The notes under the pieces: generated by a model
Seen by the model: the letters and a program-made list of their open reading frames with translations, nothing else
The model's database searches: none
Told to the model about the DNA's origin: nothing
Position numbers and translations under genes: made by a program
In this document: in pieces, positions 47,016 through 59,639 of the stretch
Position numbering within the stretch: position 1 is the first letter of the stretch
Layout of the letters: the number at the start of each line of letters is the position of its first letter
NCBI GenBank assembly: GCA_029582155.1
Contig: CM055897.1
Span: 8,326,507 to 8,390,506, forward strand
Direction: 5' to 3'
Length of the DNA stretch: 64,000 bases
DNA from: Panopea generosa
Lineage: Eukaryota > Mollusca > Bivalvia > Adapedonta > Hiatellidae

Positions 47016-47789
47016 ATATGTTGTGTCTAAAAGTATTCAAATATGTATATATAAAGCAATAACAAATTGGAATCTTTTCCTACCGTTCCTTACGCATTTA
47101 TGGTTCAGGTTGCAATATAATAAGCATGTATATGCTAAGTTGCATTATGGTCTTTTTCTAATAAACCACTCTGATTTGACAAGAGAACATGAAACAAGAC
47201 GGAGGCCACACAATCCCCCTCAGGCTTCGTAACTTGACAATTTTTCTGATGCAGATACAATCTATTCTTGCTCTTGTGTAGCGTAAAAATGTAATTGGCA
47301 AACTTGGACAGGCAGTTTATATCAACATTTCAGCGATGGTTGATTATCTATGTGTATACACAGTCTATCTGTTTATTTAGATAGAACGAATGGCTTCAAA
47401 AAATTACGAGCTGATAAAAAATTAAAATTGAGTACGGCAAGCCGAAAGCATAAAATACAGCACATGCGCACAGTAGAGATGTCAACGTTTTATAAACAAT
47501 ATAGATGTGGAAACTTCCAACGCTTCATGCTTGCATCCACTTTTCTGTGTAATTATGACGTTGTGTAATTATAACGGGGGCGTCAGTGCTCTAATATTAT
47601 CGTAACTTTAATCAGAGACATGTAAACAATTCATTGAGATACTGCTTAAATCAAGCTAATTGCGTCAACAAATCTACTCCAGGATTTTACTGCAGGATTT
47701 TTCACGTCTGCTTTATGCTATTAATCCATTAATTGACATAAAACAGTCATAGGGAATTTCATTGCAATATTTCTCTTACAACTCATTTG

Positions 47790-47970
47790 CCGAGATGGGT
47801 GTGCTCGAGCAATGCAGCCCCTGGTTTCACGAAATCCATTGTTTTATGTATTTTCGTGAATCAAGGGCGTGGTTAACGGGATCCTAAGAAAGAGTAGTTA
47901 GGTTAACTTATTGTCTGTTAGGTTAACTAATTGTCTGTTAGGTTTCGATGACATAAACTGACCAAATATT
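47790..47970 (+). repeat. SINE (family 1) 3' fragment with internal duplication
   Basis: 'gagatgggtgtgctcgag' followed after an interruption by 'aagagtagttaggttaactt'. The block 'attgtctgttaggtt' is duplicated, and it ends 'tcgatgacataaactg'. Confidence 0.65.
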
Positions 47971-49454
47971 CAAAGAAACACCACACCTAAACAAAGAGCA
48001 CGTGGCGCTCTACTTGTGATATCGGCATGTTTTAGGATATTTAAATTTTAATTATATAGTTCTATGTGATATAAGTGTTGACAGTAAAATGGCAACTACC
48101 GTGTTGTTATATTAATATTAGATGCGTATATTCAAATTATGAACTTATTTTGTGTTTGATAGAAATAATACTATCTGTGGTATACACTATTTTAAGGTTC
48201 ATTACAACAGTTTCAAATAGTTTTGGTTTAGGAATGTGTGTTATCTTGGTACACAGGACTTAAAGATGCAATGATATAACATGGGTACAATTCTCTTTAC
48301 AATAACATCAATTATATATATTTAGCTGAACCTCCTTGACTGCCCACTCTCGTATATCACCATCAGATCTTGCGAGGTCAGCCATTTTTTACAAAAAATA
48401 GGGAGATTGCCTTGAATAAAAAACATGTATTTCAGAGCAAGATTAAAGTATATCCGTCGGCATTTGAAAGATGTGTAACACTACATTTTTATATATGATT
48501 ATAAGTGGACGATTATTATACAATGTTGTTTGGAAGGAGAAACCATGGAGTTGTAGTAGTTACTAATGGCATGTATTAGTTACTAATGTCATTTATTAGA
48601 CGATTTTTTTAATATACCCTTTCTTTGGATACGATATTTCTTTGAAGTCTGCAAATGCATACAGTTTTATTACAGATGATTTCATGCTTTCACAACTAGA
48701 GAAGCATCCCCTTGAAATACTATTAACTTCGGTTGTTTAGAAAGTGGATGATGTAAATACTCACTCACTGTGACGCACCTGTCATTAATCGTGTTTTTTA
48801 TGAGTTCACGTCTTAACACGCATGCATGTTAGCCAACTGTTACAAAGTATATTCTCTCAGTTTATTATCTTAGACGCCTTAATCTTCTCAGCGATGTTAT
48901 GCAATTATCATTTCTACTACAAAAATAACAACCGGCATTAATTAACAGCATTGTATTATTAACTCGTAAACATATGTTAAGACCCGAATTTACCACCGTA
49001 CTTATTCCACAAAACTATCTTGTTATGGGAAGTGTCGATGCTTAATCAGAACATCCTCGATGTTGCAAATAAAAACACAATTTATATGGCAACACGTATT
49101 TAAAACGCAGAAATATTTTTTGGTTGCACATGCAAGATAGGCTTTTATTCATGTAGTTGACATATTTTGCAGCCTTTGTGTTGAATTGCTGTGGCTTCGT
49201 CACCATTATAGGTTGTTTACAGTATTTTCACAACTGTTTTACTATAAAAAAATCCGATGGAACAGCTGAAAACCGAAGTACTCCTATGTGTCCCTCCGAT
49301 TATTGGAGAAATTGCAGTCAGTCTTTGATATAAAAACACGGGGACTGTCTGTATCTATTTCGTTAGAACTACTTTAGCCTTACGGTATTTGCAGCACGGA
49401 GGTAATTGGTCTGCCTGTTACACTATCTGATGATAATTAACTACTTAGTGTTAA

Positions 49455-49735
49455 TAAACAACTTGGACTGCGAACCCGGGGTTCGTAGGTTCGATCCCTC
49501 GCTCTTCCAACTAAAAATACAAATCATTCTTTCGGATGAGACTTTAACACAAATCGAGGTCCCATGTATCGGTGTTTAAAACCGGGCATGTAAAAGAACC
49601 AGATAGGCTATAAAAGGGTCCTCTGTATCTCTGCAATATCCTCCAATAATCTCAAATTACTAATACTCTTCTGGAGATGTCGCCCATATAGGAAAGCGGA
49701 CGGAACGATAAATAAAATTATCATCATCAACTACT
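49455..49735 (+). repeat. tRNA-derived SINE (family 3)
   Basis: B box 'gtaggttcgatccctcgctc', then 'ggatgagactttaacac', 'aggtcccatgtatcggtg', 'catgtaaaagaaccagat', 'ggagatgtcgcccatatagg' and the end 'ataaataaaattatcatcat'. It is the plus-strand partner of 12600-12855. Confidence 0.7.
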
Positions 49736-50909
49736 TACTGTTAATGTATGCCAAAGCAAAGGTTAACCAAAGTGCTGTGAGCTCTGACGGTATGGGGTTG
49801 CATATGACTTGGTGAAGAAGTAGAGTAAAGACACAGTTTCATTGGAAATATAAACAGTATACAAAAGTGAATTGTATTTTTATGTGTTTATTGTTAGTAT
49901 CATGCAGAAAATACCAAAAATGTATCGAAAAGTGTCATACATATCTGCAAATAAAAAGGTTTTAATACCTTTAAAAAAAAACAATTTTCAATTTTTATCG
50001 ATATTTTCTTATAAATTGTGGAAATGGAAATATGGAAATACATAATGATTGAGATTAGTGCATTTAAACAACATTTGCCTTTTCCCTGTAGCCGGAATAT
50101 GGCCGGGTGAACCACAATTTGACCGGGTTTTAGTATCACACCCCAAATTGGGTCACGTGGCGCCTGCTATTATTCTTAGATTATGCCTGCATACAGAAAT
50201 GTACTTCAATTACATTTACAGACTTGTTAAACTTCTAATGGGTCATTTAGGTATAAAGTCTTTCAAAATCATTTAAACATTATTATGTGGTCTTTTTGCT
50301 AAAACTGAAGTTTTAATGCAGTTCAGTTAGATACAAGAATTGACGACTTAAACTACTTTTCACGCGCATTCATTTTTTGGATATCGTCAAAAATACATCA
50401 TTGGTACTATGGTCTTTTGGGCGAGCCCGAGACCAAATAAGAATAACACACAGACCAATTTAAGGAATAAGGGACCAGGTCCGACTCCCACTCAAACTGT
50501 GTCAATTGAGTGAAGTAAATTTCTGAACACGGTTTGATTTTTATTCGCTAAAATTAAATGCACAAAACAAGTCTAGAATTGTAAAACGTGTATTCCCGTT
50601 AAGAATGATTATCGAATCCAGGTTTCAAAACAGTTCCTCAGTTTATTTTTGTACTTTATGTGTTTAATTTTCGATACATAGAAGAGGCCTTATACTCCAG
50701 ATTTAAGTGTTCGTTTTATGAAATAAAACCTCGAGATACAGTGCAAATGGGAACAATGTGTTAGGGTGTGGAGGTTAAGCGAGACACGTGTGAAATTAGT
50801 TGCTATGGTTTATATTACATGCATTTACGATTGTATTGCAGCAGTTACCTGGTTATTTGAATTAATAACATAACTTAAATATTTGAATATATAAATACAA
50901 TCCGATCCC

Positions 50910-51110
50910 ATGCATGTCCCGATGTCACTCACGTTACACGTCGCGGGTCCGTTCACATGCATGACCCGATGCCGATCACTTTAGGCGCAGCGGGTTCGAT
51001 CACATGCATGGCCCGATGCCGATCACTTTAGGCGCAGCGGGTTCGATCACATGCATGGCCCGATGCCGATCACGTTAGACGTTGCGGGTTCGATCCTAGG
51101 CTTGTCCCGA
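50910..51110 (+). repeat. 47-bp tandem repeat, about 4 units
   Basis: 'cacatgcatggcccgatgcc' followed by 'gatcactttaggcgcagcgg' and 'gttcgat'. Two units are nearly identical and the outer ones diverged. The duplicated copy has only one unit, near 60800-60860, so the expansion followed the duplication or was lost there. Confidence 0.9.
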
Positions 51111-51374
51111 TGGCTCTTTAAAGCCATTTCAGTATATGTAGTACTGGTTATATCCAGCAAACGGCCTCGAGGTCGATTCACATAAGCCGTGAGTTACTTC
51201 TTAATCGAACTAAAATAAATTAGTACAAACTAATTGAACGACCGAACACACAAAAAAACACTCACGCACGGCTCACACACGGACAAATGACCCGCGCGCA
51301 CTTACACTTTAAAACAAAATGGAATGCAACTTAACACTTGTACTGAACATGAACATATCAGAGCTAACTGATTC

Positions 51375-51685
51375 TTTACTGGCAGGCACCTTCACTTGCT
51401 GATGCCTTTACTGACTGGTATCTTTACTGGCTGGTAACTTAAGTCGCTGGTGCTTTAACTGGCTGGCACATTTACTGACTGTTACCTTTACTGGTTGGTA
51501 CCTTTACTGGCGGATACCCTAGCTGGTCGGTACCTTTAGTCGCTGGTGCCATTACTGGCTAGCACCTTTACTGACTGTTACCTTTACTGGTTGGTACCTT
51601 TACTGGCGGGTACTTTTACTGGCTGGTACCTTTACTTGCTGGTACATTTACTGGCTGGTACCGTTACTGATTGGCCCCTTTAATA
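51375..51685 (+). repeat. 16-bp tandem array (copy 1)
   Basis: Irregular units of 'tttactggctggtacc'. The homologous array at 61010-61470 sits in the same place of the duplicated segment. Confidence 0.9.
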
Positions 51686-52127
51686 TATGACGTTCTTATT
51701 TTTCAACAGGTTACTGGAATACTAGACGCAAGCTCTTTATCATTTTGTGTGTTAAGGCTTGTCTTTGTGGTATGACTATCGGAGACATGTGTTATTTCTT
51801 CTACTTTCTTATTTGAATACATGTATATTGGGTGGGTCAGAATAGTTGAAATGTTACAACAAAGGATAGTATTTACATTTGATAAGACAATCCCGATCCA
51901 TCAACTAAAGTGGGTGCATTTTCTATTTAAATAGAGCGAAATCATTACACGTAATTTTAGATGACATTTTACTGATAATTGTCCATAAAAACAAGTCGAT
52001 CCTTTAACCAGACTATCCTTTTTTCAGAGAACCTTTTATTTCATCAATAAACTTTATCAACTCATGTTCCACGACATAGAGTATTATCAGTAATGTAGTC
52101 TATATATGATGCTATATTCTATTTAAG

Positions 52128-52230
52128 GATATTTCGCAGAGGGATGGACGAAAAGAAGAAGAGGCGAAGTCGTGATCGAAGTATAAGTAGCATACCTGAT
52201 ACGTCCTTCTACGACAGTATCGGACTACAG
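52128..52230 (+). CDS. Membrane protein, exon B (juxtamembrane tail)
   Basis: This 103-nt exon has acceptor 'ttaag' (52127) and donor CAG|GTGGGT (52231). Its first base completes the Leu codon split by exon A. It then encodes 34 residues: IFRRGMDEKKKRRSRDRS, a strongly basic stop-transfer segment right after the membrane helix, and IPDTSFYDSIGLQ. It ends in phase 0, as exon C requires. The second half is kept unchanged in exon B' at 62023-62131, which suggests selection on that motif. Confidence 0.8.
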
Positions 52231-52334
52231 GTGGGTAATACGTCCCCGTTACACGGTCTTCTCTTACAGAACCAACATTTAACTCCCATGAGCATTGTAT
52301 GAAGTTCTGCAATCTTATTCATATATGTGAATAT

Positions 52335-53540
52335 TGATAAAAGCCCAAGCCAGGTTCGAATCCATGCTTGTAGGTGTAACAGTGACGGACCTAGGGTCTG
52401 TGTTTGGTTCGGACCCATGCTAGTAGGTGTAACAGCAACGGACCTAGGGTCGGGGTTTGGTTCGGACCCATGCTTGTAGGTGTAACAGCGACGGACCTTA
52501 GGTCGGGGTTTGGTTCGAACCCATGCTTGTAGATGTAACAGCGACTGACATGGTATCGGGGTTTGGTTCGAACCCATGCTGGTAGGTGTAACAGCGACGG
52601 ACCTAGGGTCGGGGTTTGGTTCGAACCCCCATGCTGGTAGGTGTCACCAACAGCGACGGACCTAGAGTCGGGGTTTTGTTCGAACCCATGCTTGTAGGTG
52701 TTACAGCGACGGACGTAGTGTCGGGGTTTGGTTCAAACCCATGCTGGTAGATGTAAAAGCGACGGACCTAGTGTCGGGGTTTGGTTCGAATCCATGCTGG
52801 AAATGTAACAACGACGGACCCAGGGTAGGGGTTTGTTTTGACGCTATGCTTGTAGATGTAACAGCGACGGACCTAGGGTCGGGGTTTGGTTCAAACCCGT
52901 GCTTGTTGATGTAACAGCGACGGACCTAGGATCGGGGTTTGGTTCGAACCCATGCTTGTAGATGTAACAGCGACGGACCTAAGGTGGGGTTTGGTTCGAA
53001 CCCATGTTTGTAGATATAACGGCAACGGACCTGTGGTTGGTGTTTGGTTCGAACCCATGCTTGTGGGTGTAACAGCGACGGACCTAGGGTCGGGTGTGGT
53101 TCGAATCCATGCTTGTAAATGTAACAGCGACGGTCCTAGGGTGGGGTTTGGTTCGAACCCATGCTTGTAGATATAACGGCAACGGACCTATGGTTGGTGG
53201 TTGGTTCAAACCCATGCTTGTTGGTGTAACAGCGACGGACTTAGGGTCGGGTTTGGTTCGAACCAATGCTTGTGGGTGTAAAAGCGACATACCTAGGGTC
53301 GATGTTTGGTTCAGACCCATGCTTGTAGGTGTAACAGCGACGGACCTAGGGTCGGGATTTGGTTCGAACTCATCCTGGTAGATGTAACAGCGACGGACCT
53401 ATGGTTGGTGTTTGGTTCGAACCCATGCTTGTAGGTGTAACAGCGACTGACCTAGGATCGGGGTTTGGCTTGAACCCATGCTGGTAGGTGTAACAGCGAC
53501 GGACCTAGGGTTAGCGACGGACCTAGGCTTGGTGTTTGGT
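52335..53540 (+). repeat. 54-bp minisatellite in the exon B-C intron
   Basis: About 22 units like 'ggggtttggttcgaaccca', 'tgcttgtaggtgtaacagcg', 'acggacctaggg'. Repeated open frames on both strands follow from the near-54-bp period. Several small indels break them, so I read it as non-coding. Confidence 0.95.
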
Positions 53541-53604
53541 ATCTGTATTGTACGTTTTAATGTATGTATAGTTTTTTTATGTTACATGTTTATTACAATT
53601 GTAG

Positions 53605-54615
53605 GAGACAAAATACCGACACAAAGAAACCGTTCATGACTCTTCCAGCTACTCTTTCACATCCGCTGCATTCGACAACCCCGGCTACAGAAGGTCAGCT
53701 GAGTTCAGAACTAGTTACTATGGTGACTGGTACGACCCGGAAGCCGTGAACTACAAATATTCACAAGAAATGGCGAATCTTACACGTAAAAAATCACGCA
53801 GCCCGGAAAATCGGACTCTTCCTAGAACGCCTCTTGGCGAAAGACGCATGGCGGACATACCGAACGGTCAAACAAAACAGGTTTCACTCAGAGACTACGT
53901 CCCAAAAGTCATTCAAAGTGAAGAATTTAGATTTGATAAAACAATTCCAATTTATGCCGAGAATGGACACGTCTCAACACATGCAAAACACAAATCACCA
54001 GGCAGACGTCCGCGAACTCCAATAGAAAATCGAAATAATGTTAACGTTTATAAACCCGCACTACAACAAAACGTCCATCAGCACAGGCCATCATATAGAA
54101 GGTCAAGGTCATTTGACCCAGACCTTTCCACTGAGCGAAGGTCAAAATATAATTTTGATAACGACTTTTTAACTATTGATAACAGACACCGTAACTCAAA
54201 TAAACGATACATTAAAAACAACCAGAAAGGCAAAAATAATCCCCAACAAAGTAATAGAGATAAAAGCACAAAAGGAAAACTTCATGGACAAAATTTTCGT
54301 GACTTCAGCGATGATAGAATGTCGAATTATGGGGTAAGCCCAGACTATGATTTTGATACTGTTGATCAATACAGAGAGACCTTAAGAGAACCTAACGTAA
54401 TTAACAGTGCCATATTAAAACCTGGTTCACACATGTATAGTGGTAAAAATGGGAGCGATTATTACCATGATGGGCCTACGAGAAGAGGTCATGGAAGGTT
54501 ACATGGCGACATGAAGGACAAAATTCCAAACAGAAATGATAGAACAGACAGGTATCAGTCATACAGACCTTTACCTAGTGAAAGTGGCTACATCCTCCAT
54601 CAGACAAAATTATAA
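53605..54615 (+). CDS. Membrane protein, exon C (cytoplasmic tail, terminal exon)
   Basis: The acceptor 'acaattgtag' at 53604 opens a 336-codon frame in phase 0 with exon B, closed by TAA at 54613-54615. Near its start it has HDSSSYSFTSAAFDNPGY, where FDNPGY (53671-53688) is a canonical phi-x-N-P-x-Y endocytosis/PTB-binding motif, as in LDL receptor FDNPVY. DWYDPEAVNY follows. The remainder is a long, basic, Ser/Asn/Arg-rich, probably disordered tail with SRSPENRTLPRTP, KSPGRRPRTP and RRSRSFDP segments, which are proline-directed or basophilic kinase-type sites. It ends GYILHQTKL. An ATG at 53746 starts a 289-codon sub-frame, but splice phase and codon continuity support translation from 53605. 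The family is not recognised. With exons A and B it gives a surface receptor or adhesion molecule with a large signalling or adaptor-binding tail. Confidence 0.82.
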   Translation, partial: ETKYRHKETVHDSSSYSFTSAAFDNPGYRRSAEFRTSYYGDWYDPEAVNYKYSQEMANLTRKKSRSPENRTLPRTPLGERRMADIPNGQTKQVSLRDYVPKVIQSEEFRFDKTIPIYAENGHVSTHAKHKSPGRRPRTPIENRNNVNVYKPALQQNVHQHRPSYRRSRSFDPDLSTERRSKYNFDNDFLTIDNRHRNSNKRYIKNNQKGKNNPQQSNRDKSTKGKLHGQNFRDFSDDRMSNYGVSPDYDFDTVDQYRETLREPNVINSAILKPGSHMYSGKNGSDYYHDGPTRRGHGRLHGDMKDKIPNRNDRTDRYQSYRPLPSESGYILHQTKL

Positions 54616-54772
54616 ACTTACACATTTTCCTGTCGATATAAAACATGGTTGAAGGGACCAGCGATGAGCGGTTTATTGACAATCGTAACCACGCCCATCT
54701 TGTCATTATTATATATCTTCATACAAAATGTGAACAAAAAGACAAAACAGATTAAATATCTATATTTATGAT

Positions 54773-54778
54773 AATAAA
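54773..54778 (+). terminator. Candidate poly(A) signal AATAAA
   Basis: AATAAA about 160 bp after the exon C stop codon, in AT-rich sequence. It is the first such hexamer after the stop that I see. Confidence 0.5.
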
Positions 54779-55342
54779 CTATTCATTTCACCAACATATC
54801 CATCTTCATTCAGACGCCAAAAACAGTGTACACTGTCATGAAGTGTGAATGCCAAGTTTGAAATTAAGTAGGAAACACAAATCCAAACCCGGGGAAATAC
54901 ATGCATAAAAAGTATCTATCGAGTAAGGATTTAAAAAAAAACTATAATGTGTTGAGGTTCATGATGAATTTTGTTGTTGTTGTTGTTATTGTTGGTTTTG
55001 CCTTTTCATTAAAAAAACCGTAAAATGATTGTGGCGATAAACATGTCAATGACAACTAATAATAATAATAATAATAAAGTCTTGTTTAACCAGAGGACTT
55101 ATTTGAACAAGTAAATCATCCATGAGGCCTCAAACATATATACATTGTTTGCATTAATGTGCTAAATAACACATTCACATGAAAACAAAAACAAAGGTCC
55201 TCGAAATAAAGGAAATGTACATTGTATTACTTTTAGGAAACCTACACCAGTTTTTGTGCCGGATTTTCAATCAATCAAATCAATTTAACTGTACCTGTCA
55301 CAATTTAGGGGATGAACAGAACATCAAAGTATACTGTCTGTG

Positions 55343-55374
<32 letters not shown>

Positions 55375-56274
55375 AAATTACAAAATGTGACCATTCATAT
55401 CATGGATTATGAGGGTGGAGAAATTATTGATACAACAGTATAAGGTTAATTAATACAAATTTATTTTAGTACGATTGCGAGGAACGTTCAGAGTTTATAT
55501 GAACCGCTCCTATGTCAACTTCCTGGGTAGAACCAGTACTGAGTGTTGTTATTGAGAGGCATTGGGTCGAACTGCGGATCGAACCCGCAACCTCTGACGT
55601 GAACGGCCATCACTCTTTCAAGTAAAACTATCGACCGAGAAGACGATTTTGCACTTGTTGCTTTACTGTATCCGCCAGCAAGTATTTTTTCTCTAGCTTG
55701 TTTTATACAGGTAAAACGGAAACATTTTATACAATTCTCTTAATATTAACTGTGTTTATGAGCCTTGTTGTAGTCTTTATATCCCGAATCAGGTTTATAA
55801 ACCCCTAATGAAAAAGCACGAAATTCTATGCCTGTCCTACAATTCATAGCAATCAAGCGCTTGCTAAACTGTGACGACATCAAACATTTAGCTGAAACAA
55901 CTGACTAATCAACCTGCTCAGATGTTGCTTTCCGAACTTTGCTATTATTGGTCCTCGGACCTCGGCCTACGGCCATGGGCGAATATAACACTCCTTGGAC
56001 CAATAACTCAGCCAATATAAAATCATTTAATTAATAACATTATATTCTTTCAGTACTTATAAAAAGGAAATAAGTAAATAAAATTCAAGCCATATATAAA
56101 CTATTTGTATGACACCAACAGGAAGGAATATTCCCGCAGACTCACTTTCCAGGTGAATAAACAAACTAACATACAACTTAAAACATGCATTAGCGAATGA
56201 GTATATGCCGAATAAAACATAAAATGAACAAATATTTCAATATGTATATATCACATAAAATAAGTTTTAATTGG
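54779..56274. other. Downstream of exon C: simple repeats and SINE scraps
   Basis: Holds (AAT)n near 55060, (GTGC)n at 55340-55374 and a minus-strand tRNA-like scrap at 55555-55640 ('gaggttgcgggttcgatccg'). A fragment of the 22185-22500 repeat lies at 56111-56205. No gene. Confidence 0.6.
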
Positions 56275-56556
56275 TTGATTGATTGAGTATTTATCGTCAT
56301 TTTTATGCCATCGAGGGCTAACAGACGATCAGTTAACCTAACCACTGTTTCCTGGGATTAACTAGTACTCGAGCACACCCCATCCCCGCAAGTCACTGAT
56401 AACTTTCCCACTTCAATCAGCGGTGAGAGACGAATGATAATGAGACACAATGTCGTATATCAATCATCACGGAGACTGTTGCCGGGCGGGGATTCGAACT
56501 CAAGACCCCTGGATTGATAGTCAGACGTGTAACCGACTGAGCTAATCGGGCCCGGC
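56275..56556 (-). repeat. SINE (family 1), full length, minus strand
   Basis: On the minus strand it runs from the A box 'gattagctcagtcggttac' through 'gtctgactatcaatcc', the B box 'gagttcgaatccccgcccgg' and 'gacattgtgtctcattatc' to 'gatggcataaaaatgacg', ending in 'actcaatcaatcaacc'. All landmarks of the 46721 copy are present. Confidence 0.85.
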
Positions 56557-57679
56557 TTTAAGTTTTAAAGACTTACTAAACCAAGCTAAGAAGAGAGAAA
56601 TAGAATATTCCTCTATGACTTCTATAACCACATTGTACATAAGCATATATAAATATTATTTTTGCAATAACTGTTACATATGTATTTTATGCAGTTATAG
56701 GTCACACACAGTTGCGTCCCTTTTTTGTCACGGTAACTCATGTATTTATGAGCATTTGAGGACTTCTATTTTAAAAAATCTTCGGGTGCCATTACACTGT
56801 CTTTAAAAAAACAAGCTCGTCAACCTACCAGTAACTGTGCATTTTTATGTGCGGCCACATTCCTGCTATTAAAAAATACTGGAAAAAATACTAATATTCT
56901 ATGTGGACATTTCTTACCATGGAAATCCTTATTTCATATTGAGCAAAGAGCAAAGAACATAATGCAACTGTGAAGTGAGATTTTATAGGTAAGCAGGTTT
57001 CTTATAAGAAGGTTTCATATTTTTTTTGTTCTTGGTAGTTCTTCAGGAATCATATAAGACATAGCCAGAACAAAAATTTCATAATTTAGAATCTGACAAA
57101 AATCCCAAATATCGCCATCACAAAGTCAGATTAATTAAATTTTAAAATGTGAGTGCATCCATATGAAATTTGTACACTATCTAACCTGGTATGCCGCTCC
57201 ATTTATACCATTTTGTTTCAGAAGTTCCAAAATTAAAATCAACAATATCCTGCGCAAATAGTGTATGAAATTGTGGTTATCAATAGAAATAACCACATGT
57301 TTACCTGTATATCAAGGACAACATTCTGTGTTCAATATAAGTAAGGCTAAAGACTTGATAAGTAACATTTGGGCATTTTTCTGACCGATGTAAGAAATGA
57401 CAAAACAAACATTGGTAAATAGAGCTTATCTCTTAAACCAAAATAGTCGGACATGGAGATGACCAGACAGAATCACTTGACAGAACATAATTAGTTTGCT
57501 GCATTTGTGTTGTACTTATTCACAACTGGTGACCAGTTAATGTGTGTCAATGATCAATAAGTCATGGCGTCTCATACCATACTACCATAGATCAATGTAA
57601 AATGAGACTATCAGTAATCATGATTGAACTGCTCCATAAAATGTTAAGATGACAGTAATATAAGGCAATGGTGACCAGT
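56557..57679. other. Intergenic, nothing recognised
   Basis: AT-rich, with no supportable exon. Confidence 0.5.
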
Positions 57680-58160
57680 CTTTTTTTTCTTCGTTTAATT
57701 AGCTCTACTGGCCAAAGGCCAGAAGTGCTTATGCGATGGCGCGTTGTCCGTCGTCTGTCGTCTGTTAGCAGCACTTTCTCTGAAACCACTAGGTCAATTA
57801 AACTGAAACTTCACATGGATGTTTCTATTGCATTGGAAACTATACAGAAGATTTTTTTTCTCGATCTGAAATTCAAGATGGCCGCCGTTACTTCAAATAG
57901 TCCAAAACTTAAAAAATCTTCTTCTCATGAACGGCCTAACAGATTTTCAAAATGTTTAAGTAGTAATAATTTTGTTAGATTTGTTCAAATGGTGTCCCTA
58001 GGGTTAAAAATGACCCCGCCCCAATGTTTATATTGCATAGGAGAATTTCAAAAGTGCTATGGCCACTATGAGTCAGTAGAGCGTCCTCAGGCCCTCTTGG
58101 ACCTTTTGTTTTTTGGAATGTGGTTGAACGCCATTCTCAACACAATTCAGGTTATATAAG
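57680..58160 (+). repeat. Dispersed bivalve repeat ('ggcgcgttgtccgtcgtc')
   Basis: 'ctactggccaaaggccagaag', 'gatggcgcgttgtccgtcg', 'tctctgaaaccactaggtca', 'caagatggccgccgttac'. This phrase order recurs throughout bivalve genomes in my experience of the sequences. The 163-codon open frame over it is a repeat shadow. Confidence 0.6.
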
Positions 58161-58169
58161 GCACATCTA

Positions 58170-58290
58170 GTTGTATAGGTGGAGGAAGACCTCGGATTAT
58201 ATATGAGTAGAACCACCGTCCATCCCCAAGTAATTTGCAAACGTTCTCACATAAAGTTTGTTTTTGGAGTTAGCGGGACTCGAACAAACC
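58170..58290 (-). repeat. SINE (family 2) tail, minus strand
   Basis: 'ggtggaggaagacctcggat' is the reverse of the 'aggtcttcctccacc' tail at 1-40. 'gttctcacataaagtttg' matches the family body. Confidence 0.6.
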
Positions 58291-58369
58291 TAGCAGCGAA
58301 AGGTAAGTGATATTGCGACGGCACATTTGTGTATAAATGGTATACATTTGTATGAGTGAATCCATGAAT

Positions 58370-58690
58370 CAATGAATGAACGGGGTTTAACCGCGTACCA
58401 ACACATAAAAGGTCATTCGACGCCAACAGGAAGGAAGATGCCAGGTTTACTATACATGTAAAAAAACAACAACAAATTAACATACAAATACAAAAGAAAA
58501 CCATCAACAAACGAATGTACAGAATGGACCTGGAACCTTGATACCTGCAGAATTGCAGAGTTTCAGCAAATTATATCGTATGACTGAAATTGTCGCTTCT
58601 TACGACATGCATGTGCCACAGTGACCCTAACCTTGCCATCAGTCATATGACTCCCAGGAACCACACAGGTGTTGGTAAATCAGCCACAGT
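58370..58690 (+). repeat. Dispersed repeat, inverse copy of 22185-22500
   Basis: 'gtaccaacaca', 'ggtcattcgacgccaacagg', 'gaaccttgatacctgcag', 'tgcagagtttcagcaaat' and 'atgactcccaggaaccacac' are the reverse-complement landmarks in order. Confidence 0.75.
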
Positions 58691-59639
58691 AATGAACATG
58701 ACCTAGCTGGACGAGTTTAGTCATTTAAGATGGGTGTTGCAAATCACGTATATGCAGACTGATCAACTTCCCGCTTCAAACAGTGAGTATATTTGCAACT
58801 TTAATATATTGTGTTTTTGTAGCGTTTTGTTCTTTCCTCATGTACCGTACTTTTGATGGATATTGCTAAACCCCGTTATTGTATATGCAGATAGAACCAT
58901 GTGTGCTAGTATTCCCAAACATTGGATTTTTTCAATTGGAATGGATAAACCTCATTGATAATGGAACAGACTTTGCTTGTTGCATGGTACCCGGTTTTAG
59001 GTTCTGTGGCATATGTTTGCAAGCTACATACCGACTACGCATACTGTGTTATACTGAGTATTGGCATGCATTCAATATAAACCAGCAAACTACTAAGTTT
59101 TAAAAGAGATAGCAGTGAGAGAAGAAAATGTTTTATTTACTTTCCCGATACTTTTAATGATATATATGATCATATAAAATGATAATTTGTTTCATACGTT
59201 TGAGCCTGAAGGCGCACATTATATTTTGTGGACGTTTTCACAATTAAATTGATTTCTCATTGTGAGTTTATCATATCTCCATATTTGTGTCACCAGTAAT
59301 TAAAGTACATTTGAAACACTACACATTACGTTTCCATCCACTATATAGGAATCATATATTCGGAGAACGCTCGGTGTTTTTTCTTCAAAGAATTCATATT
59401 GTTTGGGTGTAATTAATTTATTATCTCTCCCATATTTTAAGAAAAAATATGTTTATCATATTATACTCATAATGACGGTAAGTTGTATTTCCCCGTCACG
59501 TTCAATATGAATAAGGCAGACGAGATACCTGTCTTCTTATGCAACTGAAATGGGGACGGCAGTGGCAAAGTCGGACCTTAGGGGTTTCGTGTGTTTTTAA
59601 CTTATTTATTTAACATCGATTGTGAAACAAGTTCTCACA
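58691..59639. other. Intergenic, nothing recognised
   Basis: The frame at 58879-59103 has no domain and no splice context. Confidence 0.5.

Larger units (their letters stand above)
42597..52127 (+). other. Intron A-B (9.5 kb)
   Basis: Lies between GTAAGT and the acceptor 'tctatttaag' at 52127. It holds five SINE copies or fragments, the DR0 array, a GT-rich stretch and two short tandem arrays. The stretches 42921-43904, 47016-47789, 47971-49454 and 49736-50524 contain nothing I can recognise. Open frames such as 43487-43762 show no domain. Confidence 0.7.
50525..52230 (+). repeat. Segmental duplication, copy 1 (includes exon B)
   Basis: Collinear with 60460-62131 in the same orientation. 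Shared anchors are 'ttgatttttattc', 'gttttatgaaataaaacc', 'gcgggttcgat', 'aacacttgtactga.catgaacaca', a 16-bp 'tttactggctggtacc' array, 'ttgtgttaaggctt', 'atcggagacat' and the exon. Divergence looks like tens of percent, so the duplication is old. Confidence 0.8.

Noticed and set aside
53746..54615. Separate single-exon gene from the ATG at 53746
   Set aside because: The frame is open 47 codons upstream to a good acceptor at 53604 in phase with exon B, so it is part of exon C.
57668..58159. 163-codon open frame on plus
   Set aside because: It covers a recognised dispersed repeat and shows no domain.
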